From Alphaproteobacteria bacterium (lineage in GTDB: Bacteria; Pseudomonadota; Alphaproteobacteria; Micropepsales; Micropepsaceae), in assembly GCA_021325375.1 (NCBI GenBank), contig JAJPHG010000011.1, forward strand, positions 62,001 to 126,000: a stretch of DNA of 64,000 nucleotides, read 5' to 3'. The number at the start of each line of letters is the position of its first letter. The stretch's first letter is position 1. Below the pieces are notes generated by a model. The model saw nothing but the letters and a program-made list of their open reading frames with translations. It made no database searches and was not told where the DNA came from. The translations under genes and the position numbers were made by a program. Shown piece after piece: positions 7,371-14,896 of this stretch.

Positions 7371-7967
7371 ATGTCCGCTGCCGCCCAGAAGCCCGAAGAC
7401 AAGCGCGCCAAGCTGCTCGACGCGGCGCTGGAGCTGTTCGAGACGCGCGGCTTCGACGGCGTCGCGGTGCCCGAGATCGCCAAGGCCGCAGGCGTCGCCA
7501 CCGGCACGCTCTATCTCTACTTCAAGGACAAGGCCGCGCTGGTGAACGGGCTCTACCGGCACTGGAAGGGCGCCTACAACGCGATGGTGCTCGCGCCGCT
7601 GCCCGAAGATTTGGGGCCCCGCGAGATCTTCTCGCGCACCTGGCAGCGCATGACGCTGTTCGCGCAGACCTATCCGCGCGCGGTGCGGTTCATGGATCTG
7701 CATCATCACGGCGCCTATCTCGACGCCGAAAGCCGCAGCCTGAGCCGCGACTATGCCGAGGTCGCTCAGGCCTTCGCGCGCCGGGCACGCGCGCAGGGCG
7801 CGATCCGCGACATCGATCCGATCCTGATCGTGGCCCTGATGTGGGGCGCCGCCGCGGGGCTGGTGAAGTTCGCCGCCAGCGGCGCGCTCACGCTCGACAC
7901 GAAATCCGCAACCGCGATGGAGGACGCGCTGTGGCGCGCCATCGCGACCGAAGAGAGCCGACTATGA
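7371..7967 (+). CDS. TetR/AcrR family regulator
   Basis: 198 residues beginning MSAAAQKPEDKRAKLLDAAL, with the DNA-binding helices at VAVPEIAKAAGVATGTLYLY. I reject the upstream ATG at 7344 because it lies inside the operator palindrome; the ATG at 7371 has the operator just upstream. It heads a plus-strand operon with a short-chain dehydrogenase and an enoyl-CoA hydratase, and presumably represses them until an acyl-CoA or related ligand is present. That ligand class is inferred from gene content. Its HTH is unlike that of the divergent TetR. Confidence 0.88.
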   Translation: MSAAAQKPEDKRAKLLDAALELFETRGFDGVAVPEIAKAAGVATGTLYLYFKDKAALVNGLYRHWKGAYNAMVLAPLPEDLGPREIFSRTWQRMTLFAQTYPRAVRFMDLHHHGAYLDAESRSLSRDYAEVAQAFARRARAQGAIRDIDPILIVALMWGAAAGLVKFAASGALTLDTKSATAMEDALWRAIATEESRL

Positions 7968-7989
7968 CTACCAACGAAGGGAGCTAGAC

Positions 7990-8790
7990 ATGGCACGCAA
8001 ACGCAAAGGTGAGGGCCAGACCGCGCTGGTCACGGGCGCGAGCGCCGGCATCGGCATCGACCTGGCGGAATGCTTCGCCCGGGACGGCTACGATCTCGTC
8101 CTCGCCGCGCGCTCGGAAAGCGCGCTGAACGAGGTCGCCGCGCGCCTCGCCGAGAAGCACAAGGTGAAGGCCGCCACGGTTGCCCTCGACCTCGGCGCCC
8201 ATGGCGCGGGGCACAAGCTCGCGGATGCGATCAAGGCGAAGGGCGTCGAGATCGACGTCGTCGTGAACAATGCGGGCTTCGGCATCGCGGGCGCGTTCGA
8301 CGGCTCGCAGGAAGAGGGCCAGCTCGGCATGGTCGACCTCAATGTCCGCGCGCTGGTGGAGCTGACCCATATCTATTGGCCGCGGATGCTCAAGAACAAA
8401 CGCGGCGGCGTGCTCAACGTCGCTTCCACCGCCGCGTTCCAGCCGGGTCCTTTGATGGCGGTCTATTATGCGAGCAAGGCGTTCGTGCTCTCCTTCTCGG
8501 AAGCCTTGTGGAAGGAAGCGGAAGGCGCCGGCGTGCATGTGAGCTGCCTCTGCCCGGGACCGACGGTCAGCAAGTTCCGCGAGCGTGCCGGCACCGGCAA
8601 GACCAAGCTCTCGCGCGTGGGCACGCCGATGAGTTCGCAGAGCGTCGCGCGCATGGGCTATCGCGCCTTCCAGAAGAACCGCCGCGTCATCGTCACCGGC
8701 GCGCGCAACAAGATGCTCGCCGGCCTGGCGCCGTTCCTGCCGCGCAAGATGCTGCTTTCGACCGTGCACAATCTCCAGAGCCCGGCGTAG
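7990..8790 (+). CDS. Short-chain dehydrogenase/reductase
   Basis: A 266-residue classical SDR oxidoreductase. Nucleotide-binding TGASAGIG lies near residues 15-22, NNAG near 90, the catalytic Ser in LNVASTAAF, and the YYASK Tyr-Lys pair near 158-162. The N terminus is basic (MARKRKGEG). It is 22 nt downstream of the TetR gene, with GAAGGGAG as a possible ribosome binding site. With the enoyl-CoA hydratase that follows it may act in an acyl-chain oxidation or reduction route; substrate and cofactor preference cannot be told from the sequence. Confidence 0.9.
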   Translation: MARKRKGEGQTALVTGASAGIGIDLAECFARDGYDLVLAARSESALNEVAARLAEKHKVKAATVALDLGAHGAGHKLADAIKAKGVEIDVVVNNAGFGIAGAFDGSQEEGQLGMVDLNVRALVELTHIYWPRMLKNKRGGVLNVASTAAFQPGPLMAVYYASKAFVLSFSEALWKEAEGAGVHVSCLCPGPTVSKFRERAGTGKTKLSRVGTPMSSQSVARMGYRAFQKNRRVIVTGARNKMLAGLAPFLPRKMLLSTVHNLQSPA

Positions 8791-8799
8791 GATGCGTCC

Positions 8800-9603
8800 A
8801 TGAGCGAGACCCGGATCGGCGATCATGTCACCGTCGCGCGCGACGGCGCGGTGGCGACCGTCACGATGAACCGCGGCGACGGACGCAACGCGCTCTCGAA
8901 GCAGCTCATCGTGGAGATGACGCAAGCGGCGCGAAGCTTCGCCGACGATCTCAACGTCCAAGCGGTGATCGTCACGGGCGAGGGCGCCTTCACCGCGGGC
9001 GCGGATCTGAAGGACCCCGGCCTCGACCGCCGCCGTGCCGACGGGCTGATGGAGCGCCGCCACATGGTGCGCATCGGGCCGGATCTCTGCGAGGCATGGG
9101 AGCGTGTCGAGCAGGTCACGATCTGCGCGATCGAGAAATACTGCATCGGCGGCGGCGCCGCGCTCGCGGCGTCGTGCGATTTCCGCGTCATGGGAAGGAG
9201 TGCGCATTTCCGCCTGCCGGAGATCCCGCTCGGCATGAACATGAGCTGGCACGCGGTGCCCAGGCTCGTCTCGCTCATCGGTCCCTCGCGGGCCAAACAA
9301 TTCGTGATCTTCGGCGACAAGGTCGACGCGGAGCAGTCACTCGCCTGGGGTCTCGCCGACGAGATCGCCGAAGACGGCGAAGCGCTCGCGGCCGCGCGGC
9401 GCTGGGCGCAGAAGATCGCCAAGCTCCCGCCCAATGCGGTGCGCATGAGCAAGGTGTCGGTCAACCAGGCTGCGAACGCGCTGCATCGCGCGACGACGTT
9501 CATGGACGCCGACCAATACGCGCTCGCCACCACGAGCGAGGATTACAAGGAAGCCATCAAGGCGTTCCTCGAAAAGCGCGATCCGAAATTCACCGGACGA
9601 TGA
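8800..9603 (+). CDS. Enoyl-CoA hydratase/isomerase family protein
   Basis: A 267-residue crotonase-fold protein. The oxyanion-hole blocks AFTAGADLKDP (near residues 66-76) and CIGGGAALAASCDFR (near 114-128) and the RLPEIPLGMN block are present. Crotonases hydrate or isomerise enoyl-CoA thioesters, but the family also includes hydrolases, so the exact reaction is open. It is the last gene of the TetR-SDR-hydratase operon, 9 nt after the SDR stop. Confidence 0.9.
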   Translation: MSETRIGDHVTVARDGAVATVTMNRGDGRNALSKQLIVEMTQAARSFADDLNVQAVIVTGEGAFTAGADLKDPGLDRRRADGLMERRHMVRIGPDLCEAWERVEQVTICAIEKYCIGGGAALAASCDFRVMGRSAHFRLPEIPLGMNMSWHAVPRLVSLIGPSRAKQFVIFGDKVDAEQSLAWGLADEIAEDGEALAAARRWAQKIAKLPPNAVRMSKVSVNQAANALHRATTFMDADQYALATTSEDYKEAIKAFLEKRDPKFTGR

Positions 9604-9787
9604 CAGCGCGGCAATGCGGCATGAGAGGCCGGGCAGTTTCTGCCTTGCGGCTGCAAAGCCTGCCGCACTTGTCGCCCAACTATGTCGGGGAAGGATTTCT
9701 TCACCCTCTTTTGCGCGCAAAGGCGTGAGCCCGTCCGCGGCACGATGCGTGCTTGCCGGACTATCCAGACCCGCAACGGAGACGATC

Positions 9788-10201
9788 ATGTCGATGAGTG
9801 TCGATGCGTCCGCGAGCTTGAACCCGGCGCTCTCCGCCATGCTGGCGCAGCTCACGCCCTCCGGCGGTTCGACCGGGAATGCCGCGCCGGCATTTCCCGG
9901 CACAAGCGCGCCTGCGCCCGCGACCGGCGTCGCCACCGGCAGCGGCAAGGCGCAGGTGAGCAGCGATATCCTGAACCTGTTCAGCCAGATGCATCAGGCC
10001 GCGGGATCGGCGCATCACGGCGGCGGCGCGGGCGCGAGCTCCGCCGCGAGCGGCTCGACCACCACGGCTTCGACGGCCAGCACGATGATCGATCCGCTCG
10101 ACCGGCTCATGGCCGCGATCGATATGAACGACGACCCGACATCGGCGCAGACGCAATTCGTCGACCCCAACACGCTCATGCCAGATCCGGACGGCGCATA
10201 G
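9788..10201 (+). CDS. Hypothetical low-complexity protein
   Basis: A 137-residue protein starting MSMSVDASASLNPALSAML after a GGAG ribosome binding site. It is rich in Ala, Ser, Thr and Gly, with low-complexity stretches (HHGGGAGASSAASGSTTTAS) between two short helical segments (SDILNLFSQMHQAAG; DPLDRLMAAIDMNDD). There is no signal peptide and I do not recognise the family. It is followed by repeat copy A2 and a convergent gene. Codon use resembles that of its neighbours, so I think it is a real but rapidly evolving gene. Confidence 0.55.
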   Translation: MSMSVDASASLNPALSAMLAQLTPSGGSTGNAAPAFPGTSAPAPATGVATGSGKAQVSSDILNLFSQMHQAAGSAHHGGGAGASSAASGSTTTASTASTMIDPLDRLMAAIDMNDDPTSAQTQFVDPNTLMPDPDGA

Positions 10202-10229
10202 TCGCAATCGGCTAGGATCAAAAACAACT

Positions 10230-10400
10230 TGTCATGACCCGCGAATGCGGGCCACCCAGCTGGGTTCCGCACAAAAGATTCACGCGGAGACGCGGAGTAC
10301 GCGGAGGTTCAATTCTACTCCGCGCCCTCCGCGTCTCCGCGTGCGATTCTTTTTTAGGAGCCGATGTCACCTGGGTGGCCCGCATTCGCGGGCCATGACA
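10230..10400. repeat. Composite palindromic element, copy A2
   Basis: Outer arms TGTCATGACCCGCG and CGCGGGCCATGACA carry the GGCCCGC/GCGGGCC cores. The loop holds a second inverted repeat (10281-10343) beginning CACGCGGAGACGCGGAG and ending CTCCGCGTCTCCGCGTG. It lies between convergent genes. Confidence 0.88.
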
Positions 10401-10426
10401 CCGGGATCTAAAATTGGGTACAGACC

Positions 10427-10861
10427 CTAATGCGTCAGCCGCATCGCCACCTGCGCCAGGAGAACGCGCGCGCCCTTGCGGCCCAGCGCGCGGTCGGTGA
10501 CGGCTTGCAGGCGATCGGCGATGGCCGCGACGTCGGGCTGGCGCCAGGTGCGCACTTGCGTCGCGGCGAAGGCCATCATGTTGCGCACATAGGCGTCGCG
10601 CAAAACGGGCATCGCGTGATCGGCCTCGGCGCGCAGCGTCTCGTCGGGCACGTCGATGCCGATGCCGATCATCAGCAGGCCGGCCGGGTGGTCGTTGTTC
10701 ACGATCGTCGCGTAGATGGGATCGATCATGAGATAGGATTTCGACTGGGTGACCTTGTGGACGGCCGCTTTCTTGTCGTCGTCGGCGCGCGCGGGCATGA
10801 CCGCGTGCATGGGCGCGAGCATGGCGAGGGCAAGGAGGAGGGCGCGTCGGGTGGGTCGCAT
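10427..10861 (-). CDS. Secreted small protein, possibly FliL-like
   Basis: 144 residues. The N terminus MRPTRRALLLALAMLAPMHA is a signal peptide with a twin Arg that could be a Tat or Sec signal. The mature part (SYLMIDPIYATIVNNDHPAGLLMIGIGIDVPD, core MIDPIYATIV) is followed by a helical C-terminal half. It resembles the periplasmic FliL-like fold of small alphaproteobacterial proteins, but no flagellar gene is near. It is divergent from the sugar dehydrogenase gene by about 80 nt. The upstream in-frame Met at 10900 would place residues before the signal peptide, so I reject it. Confidence 0.6.
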   Translation of the reverse strand: MRPTRRALLLALAMLAPMHAVMPARADDDKKAAVHKVTQSKSYLMIDPIYATIVNNDHPAGLLMIGIGIDVPDETLRAEADHAMPVLRDAYVRNMMAFAATQVRTWRQPDVAAIADRLQAVTDRALGRKGARVLLAQVAMRLTH

Positions 10862-10941
10862 GATCGGCTTTCGGCGTTGTGCTAGCACTAGCGCGAACAA
10901 GGTAAAGCCGGGGTTACCGGCCGCAGGATAGGGAGTGGACG

Positions 10942-12138
10942 ATGATGAAAAAATGGCGGATTTCCTTGGTTTTCCTGGCCTCCACGACTTTGGCCGCGTC
11001 CGCGCTGGCGGCCGAGCAGCCCGGAACCAGCTTCCATGTGAAGGCGAACGAGCTGCCCAAGCCCTACGCCACCCCGGCGGCCGACAATTCGTCCCAGACG
11101 ATCCCGCGCCCCACGGGCGCGATGCCGCAGGTGCCCAAGGGCTTCGCGATCTCCGTCTTCGCGTCGGGCCTCAAGCATCCGCGATTCATGGAGCTGGCGC
11201 CCAACGGCGACGTGTTCCTGTCCGAGCCCGACGCCGGCAAGGTCACGCTGCTGCATGGCGGCAAGGCTTATGATTTCGCCACCGGCTTCGACAAGCCGCA
11301 TGGCCTCGCCTTCCACGACGGCGCGCTCTACGTCGCCGACCTGATCGCGGTGTGGAAGCTCGACTACAAGGACGGCGCGCTGAAAGCGGGACCACGCACG
11401 CGCATCACCAAGGACGGCTTCGGGCCGCTCGGCGGCCACTTCTCGCGCGACATCGCCTTCGACCGCGAGGGCCGGCTCTATCTCGCCATCGGCAGCATGA
11501 GCAATGTCGACGAGGAGCCGCCGCCGCGCGCCGCGGTGCAGAAGGTCGATGCGCAGGGACATCTGTCGACCTTCGTCAGCGGCACGCGCAATCCGGTCGG
11601 TCTCGTCCTCAAGCCGGGCACCGACGATCTCTACATCACGGTGAACGAGCGCGACGGTTACGGCGACGCGCTGGTGCCGGATTATTTCACCCATATCAGC
11701 CAAGGCGATTTCTTCGGCTGGCCTTATGCCTATTCGGGGCCGCACCCCGATCCCACCTACGGCGCCAAGCGCCCCGATCTGGTCGCCAAGACGAAGGTGC
11801 CCGACGTGCTTTTCGCCTCGCACTCCGCGCCGCTCGGCATCGCGTTCTATGAGGGCTCGCAATTCCCTGCCGAGTACAAGGGCGACGCGTTCGTGTCGCT
11901 GCACGGCTCGTGGAACTCGGGCAAGCCCACCGGCTACAAGGTGGTGCGCGTGCATTTCGTCGACGGCAAGCCCGTCGGCGACTACCAGGATTTCGTCACC
12001 GGCTTCTGGGACGGAAGCTCGAGCCCGGCCAAGGTTTGGGGCCGGCCGGTGGGTCTCCTGGTGATGAAGGACGGCAGCCTGCTCGTGTCGGACGACACGG
12101 GAAAGACGGTGTGGCGGGTGGCGTATACGGGGAAGTGA
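10942..12138 (+). CDS. PQQ-type sugar (sorbosone-like) dehydrogenase
   Basis: A 398-residue exported beta-propeller protein. The first about 23 residues (MMKKWRISLVFLASTTLAAS) form a signal peptide. Family blocks include GDVFLSEPDAGKV, HFSRDIAFDREGRLYLAIGS, SGTRNPVGLVLKPG and SHSAPLGIAFYEGSQFP, as in soluble PQQ glucose dehydrogenase and L-sorbosone dehydrogenases. It would oxidise an aldose or related sugar in the periplasm using PQQ. No PQQ synthesis genes are in the window. It stands alone, with tRNA-Ala downstream on the other strand. Confidence 0.82.
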   Translation: MMKKWRISLVFLASTTLAASALAAEQPGTSFHVKANELPKPYATPAADNSSQTIPRPTGAMPQVPKGFAISVFASGLKHPRFMELAPNGDVFLSEPDAGKVTLLHGGKAYDFATGFDKPHGLAFHDGALYVADLIAVWKLDYKDGALKAGPRTRITKDGFGPLGGHFSRDIAFDREGRLYLAIGSMSNVDEEPPPRAAVQKVDAQGHLSTFVSGTRNPVGLVLKPGTDDLYITVNERDGYGDALVPDYFTHISQGDFFGWPYAYSGPHPDPTYGAKRPDLVAKTKVPDVLFASHSAPLGIAFYEGSQFPAEYKGDAFVSLHGSWNSGKPTGYKVVRVHFVDGKPVGDYQDFVTGFWDGSSSPAKVWGRPVGLLVMKDGSLLVSDDTGKTVWRVAYTGK

Positions 12139-12244
12139 CGGGCGAAGGCTGGCTTGCCAGGGCGTAGCTGCGCGGTCCGAGGTCCGGCTTCGCTCGCTTA
12201 CGCGAGCTGCGCCGTGGCAGGCTCCGCTGCTGCGCGGCGAAGCC

Positions 12245-12320
12245 TGGTGGAGCTGAGCGGAATCGAACCGCTGGCCTCCTCATTGCGAACGAGGCGCTCT
12301 CCCAACTGAGCTACAGCCCC
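12245..12320 (-). tRNA. tRNA-Ala (anticodon CGC)
   Basis: On the minus strand a 76-nt cloverleaf starts GGGGCTGTAGCTCAG and ends with an encoded CCA. The anticodon arm is CCTCG-TTCGCAA-TGAGG, giving anticodon CGC, which reads GCG. The T-loop TTCGATT and the D-arm are canonical. GCG is a frequent Ala codon in this GC-rich genome. Confidence 0.93.
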
Positions 12321-12367
12321 AAGCCAAGCTTGGATAGGCGCCGGGATGGGCTCTGGCGCGGGGCCGG

Positions 12368-12397
12368 TATGTAGGAAGCCGGGACCAAGCCTGTCAA
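12368..12397 (-). promoter_or_regulatory. Promoter of tRNA-Ala
   Basis: On the minus strand TTGACA (12392-12397) is followed after 17-18 nt by CTACATA (-10, 12368-12374), about 48 nt upstream of the tRNA 5' end. This is a strong housekeeping-type promoter. Confidence 0.65.
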
Positions 12398-12487
12398 GCG
12401 AAGCCGGTTGACGCCTTGCCCCGGCCCTCCGCGCCTCGCTAGAACGGCATCGCATACCCTCGATTCGCGGCCGGCCGGGAGCCCTCG

Positions 12488-12793
12488 ATGTTCACCTATT
12501 ATCCCAATCCCATCGTCTCGCTGATCCTGCTGATCCTCGATCTCTACAAATGGATCGTGATCGTCGCGGTGATCGTGAGCTGGCTGGTCATCTTCCGCGT
12601 GATCAACGTGTCGGTTCCGGCCGTGCGCCAGGCCTTGCGATTCCTGGACGCCCTGACCGAGCCGGTGTTCCGCCAGGTGCGCCGCGTCGTGCCGGCGGTC
12701 GGCGGCTTCGACCTGTCGCCGCTCATCGTGCTGATCGCGATCTGGTTCCTCCAGCAAGTGGTTCTCTGGGTTGCGTACCGGTTCAATTTCTGA
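12488..12793 (+). CDS. YggT family membrane protein
   Basis: A 101-residue inner-membrane protein with two long hydrophobic segments (SLILLILDLYKWIVIVAVIV and LSPLIVLIAIWFLQQVVLWV) and the YggT-type loop ALTEPVFRQVRRVVP between them. In other bacteria YggT proteins have been linked to cell-division or osmotic-stress contexts; the molecular role is unsettled. It lies 12 nt before folD, so the two are probably co-transcribed. Confidence 0.88.
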   Translation: MFTYYPNPIVSLILLILDLYKWIVIVAVIVSWLVIFRVINVSVPAVRQALRFLDALTEPVFRQVRRVVPAVGGFDLSPLIVLIAIWFLQQVVLWVAYRFNF

Positions 12794-12805
12794 CGGCGGG
12801 CGGCC

Positions 12806-13690
12806 ATGAGCGCGAAGATCATCGACGGCAAGGCGTTCGCTTCCGGCTTGCGCGCGCGCGTCCAGGCGCAAGGCGAGCGGCTGAGGCGCGAGCACGGCAT
12901 CGTGCCGGGGCTCGCCACCGTGCTCGTCGGCGCCGATCCCGCGAGCGAGGTCTATGTCCGCAACAAGAACAAGACGGCTGAGACGATCGGCTTCCATTCG
13001 GTCAGCCATCATCTGCCCGCGAGCGCGAGCGAGGCCGAGGTGCTGTCGCTGGTCCGCGCGCTCAATGCGGACAAGTCCGTACACGGTATATTGGTGCAGA
13101 TGCCGTTGCCGGCGCAGGTGCGCGAGGCGGCGGTGCTCGACACGCTCGATCCCGCCAAGGACGTCGACGCGCTCACCCCCACCAATGCAGGCCTTCTGCT
13201 CAGCGGGCGGGCGCATCTCGTCTCCTGCACGCCGGCGGGCGTGATGATGCTGCTCAAGGAATATGTGGGCGACATCGCGGGGATGGACGCGCTCGTCATC
13301 GGCCGCTCGCTGCTCTTCGGCAAGCCCGCGGCGCAATTGCTGCTGGCTGCGAACGCGACCGTCACCATGGCGCATTCCAGGACGCGCGACCTGCCCGATG
13401 TCGCGCGCCGCGCCGACATCCTTGTCGCGGCCATCGGCAAGCCGGGCTTCGTCAAGGGCGATTGGGTGAAGCCGGGCGCGGCCGTGATCGACGTCGGCAT
13501 CAACCGCGTGACGGCGGCGGACGGCAAGACCGCGATCGTGGGCGATGTCGATTACGACGCGGCGGCGAAGCTCGCGGGCGCGATCACGCCGGTGCCGGGT
13601 GGCGTCGGCGCAATGACCATCGTCTGCCTGATGCGCAACACGCTACTTGCAGCGGCCGCCCAGGCGGGGCTGCCGCCACCCAACATCTGA
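12806..13690 (+). CDS. folD: Bifunctional methylene-THF dehydrogenase/cyclohydrolase
   Basis: 294 residues. FolD interconverts 5,10-methylene-THF and 10-formyl-THF with NADP. Diagnostic blocks are YVRNKNKTAETIG with the catalytic Lys, ILVQMPLPAQV, DALTPTNAGLL, VIGRSLLFGKP in the Rossmann part and PVPGGVGAMTI near the C terminus. FolDs usually have GRS and VG at the cofactor site, and both are seen. It lies 12 nt downstream of yggT. Confidence 0.96.
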   Translation: MSAKIIDGKAFASGLRARVQAQGERLRREHGIVPGLATVLVGADPASEVYVRNKNKTAETIGFHSVSHHLPASASEAEVLSLVRALNADKSVHGILVQMPLPAQVREAAVLDTLDPAKDVDALTPTNAGLLLSGRAHLVSCTPAGVMMLLKEYVGDIAGMDALVIGRSLLFGKPAAQLLLAANATVTMAHSRTRDLPDVARRADILVAAIGKPGFVKGDWVKPGAAVIDVGINRVTAADGKTAIVGDVDYDAAAKLAGAITPVPGGVGAMTIVCLMRNTLLAAAAQAGLPPPNI

Positions 13691-13703
13691 AGAGGGCTGC
13701 GCG

Positions 13704-13898
13704 TCAGGACGCGCGCGCGCCCACGAACTGCGTCGCCAGTCCGCCGATCCCCAGGATCACGGAGACCGCGCCGATGATGTAGTCAGTCTGCGTCAGCGCC
13801 CGGCCGCAGGCGATGCAGATGGGCCCGATGGGCGTGAACATCAACGCGCCCACGATGATGAGCCAGGCCCAAGCGAGCGTGCCAATCCACTTCGGCAT
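13704..13898 (-). CDS. Small membrane protein of unknown function
   Basis: A 64-residue protein with two hydrophobic stretches (TLAWAWLIIVGALMFTP and YIIGAVSVILGIGGLATQF) and a CIAC pair between them. A strong ribosome binding site, TAGGAGG, precedes the ATG by 6 nt, which decides this start over longer frames. It lies tail to tail with folD. Possibly a two-helix membrane protein; I do not recognise the family. Confidence 0.65.
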   Translation of the reverse strand: MPKWIGTLAWAWLIIVGALMFTPIGPICIACGRALTQTDYIIGAVSVILGIGGLATQFVGARAS

Positions 13899-13976
13899 AT
13901 CCAGCCTCCTACGGTAGAATCGTGATAAATCAATCATAAGTAGGAGTAAGGGGCAAGCATGCGCTTCTGCCCCCTT

Positions 13977-14163
13977 TGTCATGGCCCGCGAATGCGGGCC
14001 ACCCAGCTGGGTTCCGCACGCTCTTGAAATTCGCACGCGGAGACGCGGAGACGCGGAGGCCGCGGAGTCGAGTTCATCTTCCGCGATCTCCGCGTCTCCG
14101 CGTGATTTTTTACTTCAGCAAAACAGACGTCACCTGGGTGGCCCGCATTCGCGGGCCATGACA
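13977..14163. repeat. Composite palindromic element, copy A3
   Basis: It starts TGTCATGGCCCGCG and ends CGCGGGCCATGACA. The nested inverted repeat at 14034-14104 (CACGCGGAGACGCGGAG... to CTCCGCGTCTCCGCGTG) sits in the loop. Unlike the other copies it lies between two genes on the same strand. Confidence 0.88.
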
Positions 14164-14184
14164 CCCGGGGGATGGGTTCGATCT

Positions 14185-14784
14185 CTAAAGCCGCCTCTCC
14201 AGATCCGCCGCCAGCTTGTCCGGGCCGATCTCGTCCTCGTAATAGGTGACGAAGCGGCCGTCGGGGCCCATCAGATAGAGCACGCTGGAATGGTCCATGG
14301 CATAGGTGCCGCCGGGAAGCGGACGCTTGACGAAATAGACGTGGTATCGGCGCGCGACGCTCTCGACGTTCTTCTTATCGCCGGTCAGGCCGACGAAATC
14401 CTTCCCGAAGCTCGCGAGATAGGTCTTCAGCACCGCGGGCTTGTCGCGGGCGGGATCGATGGTGATGAAGACGGGGACGATGCGCGGCGCTTTCGCGCCG
14501 AGCTTGGCCAGCGCGGCCGACGCCATCGCCAGCGTCGTCGGGCACACGTCCGGACAATAGCTGTAGCCGAAATAGACCAGCATGAATCGGCCGCGGAAAT
14601 CAGCCTCGGTGCGCGTCCGGCCGTCCTGGTCGGTGAGCGCGAAGGGGCCGCCGATCTCGGCGGCGCCGGTGGCCACGCTCGCCCCGAGCCGCGCGGTCAT
14701 ATCGCCCGCATGCCACAGGAGCCCGGCGGCGACGGCGGCCGCCATCAGCACATAGGGAACCAGCGCTACCGGCGTGCGGATCAT
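14185..14784 (-). CDS. SCO1/SenC/PrrC family copper chaperone
   Basis: A 199-residue protein anchored by one N-terminal membrane segment (VALVPYVLMAAAVAAGLLWH), with a thioredoxin-like domain. The copper-ligand motif CPDVC near residues 78-82 and the distal His in AMDHSSVLYLM are both present. SCO proteins deliver copper to the CuA site of cytochrome oxidase or act as thiol-disulfide reductases. It is divergent from the ActS/ActR redox pair; in several alphaproteobacteria a SenC/PrrC gene lies beside RegBA/PrrBA. Confidence 0.92.
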   Translation of the reverse strand: MIRTPVALVPYVLMAAAVAAGLLWHAGDMTARLGASVATGAAEIGGPFALTDQDGRTRTEADFRGRFMLVYFGYSYCPDVCPTTLAMASAALAKLGAKAPRIVPVFITIDPARDKPAVLKTYLASFGKDFVGLTGDKKNVESVARRYHVYFVKRPLPGGTYAMDHSSVLYLMGPDGRFVTYYEDEIGPDKLAADLERRL

Positions 14785-14840
14785 GCGCGATTTGATAGTA
14801 TCGCCGGCGCTTAAGGGAAAGCGGCGAATGAGCGCGCATC

Positions 14841-14896
14841 ATGAGCGAGACGGCATGAGCGAGACGATATGAGCGAGACGATATGAGTGAGTCGGG
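14841..14896 (+). repeat. 14-nt tandem repeat over the actS start
   Basis: Three copies of ATGAGCGAGACG plus two variable bases at 14841, 14855 and 14869 are followed by the diverged fourth unit ATGAGTGAGTCGGG at 14883, which is the actS start. Because 14 is not a multiple of 3, the ATGs lie in different frames. It may be slippage-generated and could tune translation initiation. Confidence 0.85.
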
